A DNA stretch of 64,000 bases, taken from NCBI GenBank assembly GCA_945870155.1, contig CAMBSB010000009.1:1-64000 (forward strand), in the 5' to 3' direction. Both the position numbers and the translations under genes were made by a program. The first letter of the stretch is position 1; every line of letters begins with the position of its first letter. Shown in pieces: positions 18,142-28,700 of this stretch. The notes below the pieces were generated by a model that saw nothing but the letters and a program-made list of their open reading frames with translations, did no database searches and had not been told where the DNA came from. Source of the DNA: Paludibacter jiangxiensis (lineage in GTDB: Bacteria; Bacteroidota; Bacteroidia; Bacteroidales; Paludibacteraceae).

Positions 18142-20685
18142 ATGAAAAAATTAATTACTTCAAAAATTCTTGTGGCAATTATGGCCATTGGTTGTTGTGC
18201 TACACTTAGTGCACAAACAGTTATTAAAGTAGGTGCCGGTCAAGGCGAAAAACAAAAAACCATCCAGATGGCTTACGATTCGATTGTACCAGCTACCGTT
18301 GCCGAAGCTTACGTGCTCGAAATTCAAAACGATTACGATCCTACTACAGAAGTGTATCCGATTACACTGAAAGCAAAAACGGGTGCGTCGGCTACCAATA
18401 ACATTACCATTAAACCGGCTACAGGCGTTAAAAAATCATTGTCTAACCCGAGTGTTTCAAAAATGTTTTCGGCAGTTGCATTCGAAAGCGGAGTTACCAC
18501 AATCACATTACCAAGTGTTACAGGTATTTCTATTGGTCAATCGGTATGGGGCTTAGGTTTGCTTACTAACGTTACAACCGGTTCTTATGTAACAGTTACT
18601 GCTGTGGATGCAGGAACAAATACAATTACAATTTCAAATGCTACCACATCGCTTCAGACAAGCACAACGATTTTTGTAGGAACTATCCAAACGCAAACAG
18701 TATTGTTTAGTGGTGCAAAATATGTGACAATTGATGGCGTTTCGCGAACAGGTAATACCGGACTAACTCTCGAAAATCCAAATTTAATTAACTGTCAGAC
18801 AGTAATGTTTACAGCCGGAGCTCAATACAATACCATTAAAAATTGCTATGTAAAAGGTGCAAACCAAAGTGGACAGTTTAATAATGGTACAAGCGGTCAA
18901 ATTTATTTTAATGCAGGTGAAAATGACTTCAATACGATTGATAATTGTGATATTTGTGATATTGATGGTTTACCAATGCCAATATGTATGGTAACTTTCT
19001 GTGCGGCAGGTGCGTCAAACAACAACGACAATACAGTTTCTAATTGTAAATTATACAATATCGCTACAGAGTTCTCTGTAAACGGTAATGCCGGATTTTT
19101 TCAATTCCCAAGTGGAAACGGTACCAACACCTACAATAGTAATATTTTGAATAACCGTATGTATTGGACTAAACCGGCAGTTATCAACCTTAGCATTACT
19201 TGTATTGGTTATGGTGGAAGTCATAATGGATTAGGTAATCGTATTGAAGGTAACGTAATTGGCTATGGTGCTGCCGATGGAACCGGTGTTGCTACCATAA
19301 CAGCTCGTCAAACCGCAACAGCTTTAACATTCTACGGTATTATTAATGCCAAAAATGCAACCGTGCTTAATAATACAGTAGGAGGACTTAATCTGACTGT
19401 AAAAACATTTGGAGGGATAACAACTCAATCATATTCAGCTACATCTGTTGATCCAAATACTTATTTCTCAGGAAATACGGTAAAAGATGTTACAGTTACA
19501 GCTACTGCTAATGGTGCTACTGCTCAAGGTATGATGATAAGTACGCAATCGGCTTTTGCTGCAAATGTAAAAAATAATACTGTTGACAATATTGCACTGA
19601 CTGCAGGTCCTGCATTTTCATGTGTGGCAACAGGTATTGATGTTGCGGGTACTCCCGTAGCTGCTTCAGCATTTAACTACTCTGGCAATAAAGTTTCGAA
19701 CATTTTAGCTGGAGATGAATTTTCTACTTCGGCTAATATCGCTTATGGTATTAAAATCAATCAGGGTGTAACAGTATGTACCAAGAATCTTATTTATAAT
19801 ATTAGAGCTATTAATAATGGTACTACTGCTATAGTTCGTGGTTTGCAAACAGCGGGTAGTGCTGCCGGACAATTAATTTCAAACAATATAGTTCGTATTG
19901 GTAATTCTGTATTAGGCGATGCTTCCAACACTGCATTGTATCAGGGTGCTGCAACAAACGTTGATCATGCTGTTAAAATTTACAATAACACACTATACAT
20001 TGGTGGCGCAGCTCCTATAACTGCAACAAAACCATCTTTTGGATTTTTTCATACCGGCTTAGCTCCTAAAAACGACATGAAAAACAATATAATTGCTAAC
20101 AAACGTGCCGTTGGTAATGCCGAAGCGCATTATGCCATGCAAACAACTACTTTATTAGAAATTGCAAGTTCAGATTATAACATGTTTCAGTTTGGTAAAT
20201 ATTTTGGTAATGTTGAAGCTGCCAATGCCGAAACACTTGAATTATGGGCAAGTGCGTTTTCTTCACCTAACAATGTTTTTGATGCACATAGCTCTGTTGC
20301 CGATCCTAAATTTGTTGCTCCAAATGCCGATGTTCCAAATATGAATTTACAAGAAACTTCTCCTGCTAAAGGAACCGGAATAGCATTGGCTGATGTAACA
20401 ACAGACTTCAACGGATTTGCTCGTACTACTATGGATATTGGTGCGTTAGCTTATGGTTCGATAAGTGGTGTAAAACAAACTATCGAAAATGAATTGTCGG
20501 TTTACACCACAAAAAATAATATCGTTGTAAACAACCAAATGGGTCAAACTGCACGTGTTTATTCTCTTTCTGGTCAGTTGGTTAAAACAGCTGTTTTACA
20601 ATCGGATAAAGAAAATATTTCTGTAAATAATGGATTTTATATTATTAGAATAAATAGTTTAGTTTCAAAGGTTCTGGTTAAATAA
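18142..20685 (+). CDS. Secreted right-handed beta-helix protein with T9SS sorting domain (4)
   Basis: 847 residues from the ATG at 18142, which gives a clean signal peptide (MKKLITSKILVAIMAIGCC...LSAQ) and sits 40 bp after the start of the -7 box. The shared opening module (IQMAYDSI, GASATNNITIKPATG) is followed by beta-helix repeats and a T9SS end (ELSVYTTKNNIVVNNQMGQ ... SKVLVK). YVTIDGVSRTGNTGLTLEN is close to paralogue 2. It is the last of four tandem paralogues, each separately promoted and terminated. Substrate and activity unknown. Confidence 0.85.
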   Translation: MKKLITSKILVAIMAIGCCATLSAQTVIKVGAGQGEKQKTIQMAYDSIVPATVAEAYVLEIQNDYDPTTEVYPITLKAKTGASATNNITIKPATGVKKSLSNPSVSKMFSAVAFESGVTTITLPSVTGISIGQSVWGLGLLTNVTTGSYVTVTAVDAGTNTITISNATTSLQTSTTIFVGTIQTQTVLFSGAKYVTIDGVSRTGNTGLTLENPNLINCQTVMFTAGAQYNTIKNCYVKGANQSGQFNNGTSGQIYFNAGENDFNTIDNCDICDIDGLPMPICMVTFCAAGASNNNDNTVSNCKLYNIATEFSVNGNAGFFQFPSGNGTNTYNSNILNNRMYWTKPAVINLSITCIGYGGSHNGLGNRIEGNVIGYGAADGTGVATITARQTATALTFYGIINAKNATVLNNTVGGLNLTVKTFGGITTQSYSATSVDPNTYFSGNTVKDVTVTATANGATAQGMMISTQSAFAANVKNNTVDNIALTAGPAFSCVATGIDVAGTPVAASAFNYSGNKVSNILAGDEFSTSANIAYGIKINQGVTVCTKNLIYNIRAINNGTTAIVRGLQTAGSAAGQLISNNIVRIGNSVLGDASNTALYQGAATNVDHAVKIYNNTLYIGGAAPITATKPSFGFFHTGLAPKNDMKNNIIANKRAVGNAEAHYAMQTTTLLEIASSDYNMFQFGKYFGNVEAANAETLELWASAFSSPNNVFDAHSSVADPKFVAPNADVPNMNLQETSPAKGTGIALADVTTDFNGFARTTMDIGALAYGSISGVKQTIENELSVYTTKNNIVVNNQMGQTARVYSLSGQLVKTAVLQSDKENISVNNGFYIIRINSLVSKVLVK

Positions 20686-20717
20686 GTGAATGGTTTTTAG
20701 TTAACAAAAATTACCGG

Positions 20718-20758
20718 AAATCCCCGGCAGATAGTATTTCTGTTGGGGATTTTTTTTT
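20718..20758 (+). terminator. Rho-independent terminator after beta-helix gene 4
   Basis: AAATCCCC pairs with GGGGATTT, with an inner CAGA/TCTG pairing, followed by a run of T. It separates the beta-helix gene from the enzymes downstream. Confidence 0.85.
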
Positions 20759-20765
20759 AAAAAGA

Positions 20766-20915
20766 GCCCCATAATCCCCTAAATGGGAAATAAAGAGATA
20801 TTACTATTGAAATATTTGAACAATATGAAAATCTATATGAGAAAAATACAAAACAAAAGTAACTTCTATTCCCCATTCAGGGGGTTAGGGGGCTTCTTCA
20901 GGGGGTTAGGGGGTC
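20766..20915. repeat. Palindromic repeat doublet B, inside the GH67-like gene start
   Basis: Left arm GCCCC-ATAATCCCCTAAATGGG (20766-20789). The right arm (20864-20915) is doubled in tandem (TTCAGGGGGTTAGGGGGC twice) and preceded by the same AAAGTAACTT word as in element A. The start codon and the first part of the signal peptide of the downstream gene lie within it, as for GH97. Confidence 0.8.
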
Positions 20916-23224
20916 TCTTTTTTATATTATGCTCTGAACTTCATGCTCAGCTTCCATATAATATGGATATGGTGCATCATAATCCGGGTGAAGTTCGGTT
21001 TTTGACCAATTACGACAAGTGCGAAGTGATTAAAGAAGCTGGTGCCAAAGGCAAAGTTTTTTATTTGTTCGATTCGGGCGTTTTGGGTCTAAATTGGTCT
21101 ACTTTCGATTCCACTGCTTTGCCCGTTGGTTCGGCCGACCGAACATGGATTGATGCTAAGGCTGCTGAAACAACACAACGTTACAACGCCGCCAAAGCTT
21201 CCGGACTCGAAGTGTATTGCATGTCCGACTTGCTGCTTTTCCCCAAAAAATTGCTCGAAAAGTATGGCATGACTACCCGTTTCAAAGACATAAATGATAC
21301 GCTCACACAGCGACTTTTACGCGAGGAATTGCGCATGATGTTTCGCGATTTTCCACAGCTCGATGGCATAGTAGTGCGCATTGGCGAAACCTATATACAG
21401 GATGCGCCTTACCATTTAGGTGGTATAAACAATAAAACATCATCAACTGTAATTATTCCCTTAATGCAGATTTTGCGCGAAGAAGTTTGTGTAAAGTTGA
21501 ATAAAAGGGTGTTTTTTCGTACTTGGTGGAGTTTCGACTCCAACCAAACTACTTACAACGAAGTAAGTAATGCTGTAGAGCCACATGCCAATCTTATTTT
21601 TAGCGTAAAACATTGCGAAGGAGATTTCCATCGCGGAAATCCGTTTAGTAAAGTGCTTGGAACCGGGCGCCACAAACAACTGGTAGAAGTGCAGTGTGCC
21701 CGCGAGTACGAAGGCAAAGGTGCATTCCCCAATTATATTGCTAATGGCGTGATAGAAGGTTTTGAAGAATATAAAAACACCATGCCAACGGCGCCTTACA
21801 CCAGCCTACGCCAGTTATACAACAATTCTCCACTTTTTTCGGGCGTTTGGACATGGTCGAAAGGTGGAGGCTGGGATGGACCTTATATTCAGAACGATAT
21901 GTGGAATGAACTGAATACTTGGGTAATGCTCAATTGGGCTCAACATCCTGCAAAAAGCGAGGCCGAACTTTTCAATAGCTATGCAACTTCAATTTTAGGT
22001 TTGAGTGGTACTTCGCTATCGCAATTCCGTACGCTGGCCTTGTTATCGGCCGATGCGGTAATTCGCGGTCACCGTTCCACTTTTGCCGACATTGATGTAT
22101 GGTGGACCCGCGACCAGTATATCAGCGCACCACCTTCGATACCTACCGATGCCACTAAAAAAGTGCGGGTGTTGAGTCAAAAAGTGGAAGCAGTGCGACT
22201 CTTCGAACGCATTGTGCGCTTAGCTGATAGCATTCAAATGCCCGACCCTGTAAATAAAAAATATATGCAGGTATCGGCTCGTTATGGTTTGTATGTGCAT
22301 CGGATTTACGAAACGGCTTTTCAACTCAAATACTGCTCGCTCGACCCGCAAAGTTCGCGTGTAAAAATTGATAGTTTATTGGCAGCTTACGATAATATTT
22401 GGGCTGAATACCGAAAGTTTGGTGCCGACAATCCCGAATGCCCAACACTTTATACCGAAAAAGCATTCCGTAACACGAATACAGGAAGTATTGGTGAATT
22501 TGTGGCCACCATGCGTCAATCCATTCAGGGCATGAATGGTACGTATTTTACAAATCTGCAACCCGGCATTTTATCCAATATTATTACGCTTGAATTAAAT
22601 CCCGAAGTGGGGAAAAAACTGTACAGCGACCGTACGTATCTCTATACAGAAGTACCGATGGTTCTAAAAAATGCCGAATATGTGCTGTGGAAAAACGATT
22701 ACAAAAATTACACAACTAATCCAATGTTAAGTTTCAGTGTCAATACCAACGGAACTGTTTACATTGCTCATGACGACCGATTGAATCGTCCTGCTTGGCT
22801 AACCGCCAATTATAGTATTACTAATTTCAGCTTTGCAGTGCCCGACACACGCATGACACTGTTTTCGAAAATTGCCAAAAATGGTGAAGTTATTAGTCTG
22901 GGAGAAAATCACAATCAGGGAGGTTTAAACAACTCAACACTTTACATCCCATTTTTTGTGCCTGATGCACCTTCGGAAATTGATAATTTTAAAGCAGCAT
23001 CTAAAATCAAGTTTTTCAATACAAACAATCTATTGAATATAGAAATTCCAACTGTGCTTTTGGATGCTAATTGTGTCGTTTCGGATATATCGGGACGAGT
23101 TGTAAAAACAATACAAATATGCCATGAGTTTACACAAATTCAATTACCAAAGGGTTTTTATATAATCCAAATCATTAGAAATCAACAAGCTATATTTATA
23201 AGTAAAAAAAATCATGTAATTTAA
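20825..23224 (+). CDS. Putative secreted glycosidase, distantly GH67-like, with T9SS-type C-terminus
   Basis: 799 residues from the ATG at 20825 (20837 and 20783 are alternatives). The signal peptide contains repeat-encoded FRGLGGFFRGLGG before the core LFFILCSELHAQ. The next ~450 residues look like a TIM barrel. RIGETYIQD (Glu188), SVKHCEGDFHRGNPFSKVLG (Asp267) and VEVQCAREYEG (Glu288) are reminiscent in order and spacing of the catalytic loops of GH67 alpha-glucuronidases, and a helical region (MWNELNTWVMLNWAQHP) follows as in that family. The similarity is weak and the assignment is inference. The end (about 725-799) looks like a T9SS sorting domain (VVSDISGRVVKTI, LPKGFYIIQI). One base separates it from the GH141-like gene. 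Confidence 0.7.
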   Translation: MKIYMRKIQNKSNFYSPFRGLGGFFRGLGGLFFILCSELHAQLPYNMDMVHHNPGEVRFLTNYDKCEVIKEAGAKGKVFYLFDSGVLGLNWSTFDSTALPVGSADRTWIDAKAAETTQRYNAAKASGLEVYCMSDLLLFPKKLLEKYGMTTRFKDINDTLTQRLLREELRMMFRDFPQLDGIVVRIGETYIQDAPYHLGGINNKTSSTVIIPLMQILREEVCVKLNKRVFFRTWWSFDSNQTTYNEVSNAVEPHANLIFSVKHCEGDFHRGNPFSKVLGTGRHKQLVEVQCAREYEGKGAFPNYIANGVIEGFEEYKNTMPTAPYTSLRQLYNNSPLFSGVWTWSKGGGWDGPYIQNDMWNELNTWVMLNWAQHPAKSEAELFNSYATSILGLSGTSLSQFRTLALLSADAVIRGHRSTFADIDVWWTRDQYISAPPSIPTDATKKVRVLSQKVEAVRLFERIVRLADSIQMPDPVNKKYMQVSARYGLYVHRIYETAFQLKYCSLDPQSSRVKIDSLLAAYDNIWAEYRKFGADNPECPTLYTEKAFRNTNTGSIGEFVATMRQSIQGMNGTYFTNLQPGILSNIITLELNPEVGKKLYSDRTYLYTEVPMVLKNAEYVLWKNDYKNYTTNPMLSFSVNTNGTVYIAHDDRLNRPAWLTANYSITNFSFAVPDTRMTLFSKIAKNGEVISLGENHNQGGLNNSTLYIPFFVPDAPSEIDNFKAASKIKFFNTNNLLNIEIPTVLLDANCVVSDISGRVVKTIQICHEFTQIQLPKGFYIIQIIRNQQAIFISKKNHVI

Positions 23225-23225
23225 G

Positions 23226-25508
23226 ATGTCAAAAATATATTTATTTACAATCGCCTTTTTGTGTTTTGCAACAACAATTTTTGCTCAAACTGCTACCACC
23301 ACATTCTACATCGACCCTGTAAAAGGCAATGATGCTGCCACAGGCACATCTAAATCGCAAGCTTTCCGAACAATTACTCAAGCTCAGAAAGCAGTTCGTA
23401 AAGCTGTTCCCACAATGACATCGGATATTTACATCTGGCTATGCGGTGGCGATAATCAACTTACCGAACCAATCGTTTTTGGTAACAACGATGGTGGGCA
23501 AAATGCTTATAAAGTCATTTACAAAGCCTGTAAAAATGAACAGGTGAACATTCACGGTGGCATGCCTGTAAATGGTTGGAAACTATTTGATAAAACTAAA
23601 AATATTTGGTGCGCTACCATACCTGCTGGGTTGGATAGCCGTCAGCTTTTTGTGAATGGCGTACGCGCGCAACGTGCCCGCAGCATTGGCAAGGAGAAAC
23701 GCTGGATAATTTCGGATAGTATCGGGCATCTCACTTCCGATTTATCTTTTTTGAAATGGAAAAATCCATCAAATGTAGAATGTGTGTACCGCGAAATATG
23801 GACTGCGCCCCGCTGTGGAGTGATGCAATTTAAACAAGTGAACGATACCACTTTGCGCATAGAAATGAAGCAACCGGGATGGCGTTATTGTCGCAATAAA
23901 GGAATAACCTCGACACGCACGCCTTGGTATTTCGAAAATGCATACGAATTAGTAGATGAAGTAGGGGAGTGGTACTTGGATAAAATGGGAGCCATTTCAG
24001 GAAAAATAAATACTGTTTTCTATAAATTAGCCGAAAATCAGAAAATTGAAAGATTGACTTTCACATTGCCTCTTGCCGAAAAACTTTTTGTGGTAAAAGG
24101 TGAATCGGCTGAAAAACCTGTTCGGAATTTAGTGTTCGAAGGACTGAATTTCAGTTACACCACTTGGCTTCGCCCTAATGGCAACAACGGCCACTCCGAT
24201 GCACAAAACAATGTACTACGCGAAACAAAATCGGCACATGGTGAAATGATGGCTGATGGAGCTGCACTTTCGATGCATTTTGCACACAATATCAGGGTGG
24301 AAAATTGTAGTTTTACAAAACTCGGGTGTGCCGGTATCAACATGTTTGCAGGTTGTAAAAATAACGAAGTGAACCGTTCGTATTTTTACGATATTGCAGC
24401 CACAGGCATACAAATGGGCGACTACAAACGCTGGAAAGAGTTTGAAAGTGACGATAGTCATTTTCCTTCTAATAAAAATATGATACTGAGTGGCAACAAA
24501 ATAACCAACAACCACATCGAAAACTGTGGTGTGGAATACCGTTCGGCTACGGGTATTGCTGCTGCTTTTCCGGTGGATATGCTGATACAAGGAAATACGG
24601 TCATGAATATGCCTTACTCGGGCATGCACATTGGTTGGGGTTGGACAACTTTTGCGCAAACGGTAATGAAAAACAACCGCATCAGCCATAATTTCGTGCA
24701 AAACGTAATGCTCGAATTGGCCGATGGAGGTTCTATTTATACACTCGGAGGGAACGAAAAAGACCAATGGAGCTACATTCACGATAATTACATGAACCGT
24801 GTGATGTGGGGGCAGTGCGTGTATATGGACAATGGCAGTTCGTTTTACAAAATTGATAATAATGTGTACAAAGATGGCGACGATTACAATGTGAAAATCA
24901 ATTCGGGAAGTCATGATATACATGTCACAGGCGTGTATTCCAACAAAAAACAGGATTTGGTAGGCAAAACAGGATGCTTCAATTACAGTATCGACAGCAC
25001 CCAACTTTTTAGCAAAGAAAACAAAGTAATTGTGGAAAATATCCGCAAAAATGCAGGAGCATTTGAGTATTTCCAACAAGCATGGAGTGTTTATCCCGAC
25101 CTGATGACTTACGAAGCCGAACATGCCGAAGTGGGAGGAAAAGTGTATGCCACAGCCGGAATTGGCACACAGGTTTTTGGTTATTCGGGCATGGGCTTTT
25201 TGGCTGGTTTCGATCGAAAAGCACTGGGCGAAGTGGTGTTTAAATTTAATGTTTCAAAAGCAGGTAATTATAGGCTTGTGCTGAAATACTCTGCCGGTAA
25301 AGGCTGGGAAGATAAAATGCAATGTGCTGTAAATAAGGCTAAAAGTAGTGATTTGATTTTGAAGCCAACTGCTACCAAAAGTGTTTGGGCAAACAGCATT
25401 ACAACTGTAAAACTCAAAAGAGGAGTGAATAGTGTTCGTATTTTTAATACAGAAATCAATAAAAACCATTTATTTATCGATAAATTGAGTTTCGAGCTTG
25501 TAAAATAA
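23226..25508 (+). CDS. GH141-like beta-helix glycosidase with C-terminal carbohydrate-binding module
   Basis: 760 residues; signal peptide MSKIYLFTIAFLCFATTIFAQ. The opening TTTFYIDPVKGNDAATGTS, the GGQNAYKVIYKAC and INIHGG-type strands, and RQLFVNGVRAQRARS are characteristic of GH141-type parallel beta-helix enzymes, known from rhamnogalacturonan-II fucosidase and xylanase activities. The central helix shows many N-rich turns (about 300-570). Residues about 620-760 (MTYEAEHAEVGG ... HLFIDKLSFELVK) resemble a CBM6/35-type beta-sandwich. No T9SS domain is present, so it is probably periplasmic or differently anchored. It is translated right after the GH67-like gene. Activity is inferred from family only. 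Confidence 0.8.
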   Translation: MSKIYLFTIAFLCFATTIFAQTATTTFYIDPVKGNDAATGTSKSQAFRTITQAQKAVRKAVPTMTSDIYIWLCGGDNQLTEPIVFGNNDGGQNAYKVIYKACKNEQVNIHGGMPVNGWKLFDKTKNIWCATIPAGLDSRQLFVNGVRAQRARSIGKEKRWIISDSIGHLTSDLSFLKWKNPSNVECVYREIWTAPRCGVMQFKQVNDTTLRIEMKQPGWRYCRNKGITSTRTPWYFENAYELVDEVGEWYLDKMGAISGKINTVFYKLAENQKIERLTFTLPLAEKLFVVKGESAEKPVRNLVFEGLNFSYTTWLRPNGNNGHSDAQNNVLRETKSAHGEMMADGAALSMHFAHNIRVENCSFTKLGCAGINMFAGCKNNEVNRSYFYDIAATGIQMGDYKRWKEFESDDSHFPSNKNMILSGNKITNNHIENCGVEYRSATGIAAAFPVDMLIQGNTVMNMPYSGMHIGWGWTTFAQTVMKNNRISHNFVQNVMLELADGGSIYTLGGNEKDQWSYIHDNYMNRVMWGQCVYMDNGSSFYKIDNNVYKDGDDYNVKINSGSHDIHVTGVYSNKKQDLVGKTGCFNYSIDSTQLFSKENKVIVENIRKNAGAFEYFQQAWSVYPDLMTYEAEHAEVGGKVYATAGIGTQVFGYSGMGFLAGFDRKALGEVVFKFNVSKAGNYRLVLKYSAGKGWEDKMQCAVNKAKSSDLILKPTATKSVWANSITTVKLKRGVNSVRIFNTEINKNHLFIDKLSFELVK

Positions 25509-25520
25509 ATACAAATATAC

Positions 25521-25637
25521 TGCCCCAAACCCCTAAAGGGGCTTAAAGAGTGGTATACGAAGTTATTTACAATTTATTGAAATATTTATAATTTAAGAGA
25601 CGAAAGTAACTTCACATCCTTTAGGGGCTTGGGGCAG
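25521..25637. repeat. Palindromic repeat doublet C, upstream of the hybrid regulator
   Basis: Left arm TGCCCCAAACCCCTAAAGGG (25521 on) and right arm CATCCTTTAGGGGCTTGGGG (25614-25636) are inverted copies. The inner word AGACGAAAGTAACTT (from about 25598) precedes the right arm, as in element A. No terminator was seen after the GH141-like gene, so this structure could serve as one. Confidence 0.85.
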
Positions 25638-25714
25638 ATTAAAAACGTCTGAAACTTATTTCTTTTTCCTTTTTTTTACCTTTTGTGTCCTTTTGTGGTT
25701 AAAAAACTAATCTA

Positions 25715-28700
25715 ATGGAGAAAAAATATCTATTTTACAGCTTAATCTTTTGGTTTTTTGCAACAGCAAATACTGCCGAAAATTACCGTTTTGGCAGTAT
25801 AAAAACCAAAGATGGTTTGTCCGACAATCAGGTGAATTGCATACTCAAGGACAGCAAAGGTTTTATATGGCTCGGCAACCGAAATGGTCTAAACCGCTTT
25901 GATGGCACGAAAGTAAAAGTGTATCAGCACAGCAAGGACGATTCGTGCTCCATATCCAACAATTATATCTTGTCCATCGAGGAGGCTCACGATAATCGCC
26001 TTTGGATTCGAACATTTAGTGGAGTGGTTATTTTTAATCCTGCTACCGAAAAATTCGACCGCAATATTCAAGCTGAATTCAATCGTTGGGGGAATAAAGA
26101 TGGCGAATTAACATTTCATTGTATTGATAGTCATAAAAATGTATGGCTCACCGGACGCGATTTTTTATATTGCTACAATGTGAAAAAATTGCTTTTTGCA
26201 AAGTTCCCGAAAAACAAAAACTACATTCTGCAATATGGTAATATTCAAAATATTGTGTCTCAAAAAAATCGGTATTGGATAGTTTACAACAAAGGTTTTA
26301 TTGAAGAGCGAGATTATAAAACCCACCGATTGATAAAGGAATATAATATTTTAGCCAATTTCGATTCGAACACAATAGAGTCGTTCAACCAGCTTTTTGT
26401 GGACAGCGATTCTAATTTGTGGTTTTACAGCATGGGTGATGGCATAGCCTACTACAACCGAAAAGAGAATAGTTGGACAAAATTTAAAAAAAACTCGAAC
26501 TATCCATCTATTACAAGCAATATTATCAATCAATTAACCGAAGATAAAAACGGTTTAATTTGGATTGCTACCGACCAAGGCGGTTTAAATATTTACAACA
26601 AAAAAACAGGACAATTTCAGCAAATTGCTTATAACGAAAACAATGTGCATGGTATTTCGCACAATTCACTTCAGTGCGTGTATTGCGATAATATGGGCAT
26701 AATGTGGATAGGTACATTTAAGCAAGGATTGAATTTTTATCATCCCAATATCCTTAAATTCGAAACCGAAAGGGCTGTGCCGAATAATCCTTATAGTCTG
26801 CCATTCAACGATGTAAATGTATTTTTGGAAGATAAAGCGGGCAATTTGTGGCTTGGCTCAAATGGTTATGGTTTGGCTCGCAAAGATAAGATAACCGGAA
26901 AATTTACCGTTTACAAACATCAACCATCAAATCCCAATTCGTTGCCCGGAAATGTGATTGTGTCTTTGAAAAGCGATGCGCAAGGTCGTATTTGGATTGG
27001 TACTTACCTTGGCGGATTAAGTTGCTATGATGGACACAGGTTTACAAATTATTTCCGTAATGGTCAGAGCAAGAACAGTTTATCTTCGAACAGTATTTGG
27101 GATATTGTGTTCGAACCAAACGGGAATATGTGGTTAGCTACCCTAGGTGGTGGTGTGGATGGTTTCGACTCGAAAATGAATAGAATTGCCCATTTAGATA
27201 TGGGCCGTGGCGCTTTGAAATCACAATTTGTAATTTCCCTTACTATGGATTATCCGTTTCTGATAATCGGCTCAGCTGGTGGTGTGGATACTTACAACCT
27301 TGTTGAGAACAAGTTCGATAATTTGTTCGACTACCAAAAAGGTGAAAATGAAATAGTGAGCAGTCATGTGAATTTGGTATTTAAAGATAGCAGAGGTCTT
27401 TATTGGATTGGAACATTAGAGGGTATGAACTGTTATAATCCACAAAAAAAAGAGCTTTTGTTGTATACCGAAAAGGATGGTTTGCCTGATAATGTGATTC
27501 AAACTATTGTAGAAGATGAAAATTCTGACTTGTGGATTTCGACAGTGAAGGGTGTGTGTCAACTCCGATTTATGGGTAAACCAAATGAGATTAAACCACT
27601 TTTTGTTAGCTATAACGAAAAAGATGGCCTCGAAAACTCGACACTTAATTTCAAAGCCGCCATACGAACTTCGAACAATCGAATTTATTTTGGAGGTGTG
27701 AGTGGTGTGAATTATTTTGATTTGAATAAGCTGAAAAACAAGGTGAACGAAGGGAATATCGTATTTACCAATTTTCAGATTTACAATCAGAATATCGTGG
27801 CTGGAAAAAAATACGACAGACAATTGGTTCTGGAAAAAAGCATTACCGAAGCCCCCAAAATCACTCTCCGACATAGTCAGAATTTTTTTTCTATTGAGTT
27901 TGCAGCACTTAATTACTATATGCCGCAGGTTACGCATTACCTCTATAAACTCGATGGATTTAATTCGCAATGGATTAAAACCAACGAAAATAGTTCGCTG
28001 GCTACATTCACAAACCTAGGTCCCGGAAAATATACGCTTACCGTAAAGGCTGTTTACAAAGGCGGTGCTGTGAGCAATAACGAAGCTCAAATACAAATAG
28101 TGGTACTTCCTCCCTGGTGGCTTTCGGGTTGGGCAAAGTTTGGCTATTTTTTACTTGTTTTGCTGGCACTTTATGTTGCTTACAGGCAGTTGCAGCTACG
28201 TATCAAGCGCAATCACGAACGCATGGAAGCCGAAAAAGAACATAAGTTGGATGAAATGAAATTGCAGTTTTTTACGAATATCAGTCACGAGTTTCGCACG
28301 CCACTAACATTAATACTTACACCGCTCGAAAATTTAATAAACCAAACTTTCGACACACACATTCGTGGTCAGCTCGAGATGATGCGCCGCAATGCCAACC
28401 AATTACTAACCTTGGTAAATCAAGTGCTCGATTTTCGAAAACTCGAAATTACAGGTCAGGAATTGGTTCTTGCTAAAGGTGATATTGTTGATTTTGCCAA
28501 AGAATTGTTCCTTTCGTTCAACGAAGGTTTCGAAAAAAAGCAAATATCTGCTCGTTTTTCGAGTCCGGTAAAGTCGCTTTGGGTAAATTTTGATAGTGAT
28601 AAATTTCGAAAAATACTCACGAACTTACTTTCAAATGCGTTAAAATTCACACCGGAAAGAGGTGAAGTAAAACTCGATATGTTGGTAGATTTACAACGCG

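Noticed and set aside
24216-25124. Minus-strand open frame of 302 codons inside the GH141-like gene
   Set aside because: It lies wholly antisense to a well-supported enzyme and has shadow-frame composition (His/Ile/Val rich).
25670-25714. Promoter of the hybrid regulator at TTACCTTTTGTG
   Set aside because: The spacing does not fit TAnnTTTG, and the region is low-complexity CCTTTTGTG repeats, so no call was made.
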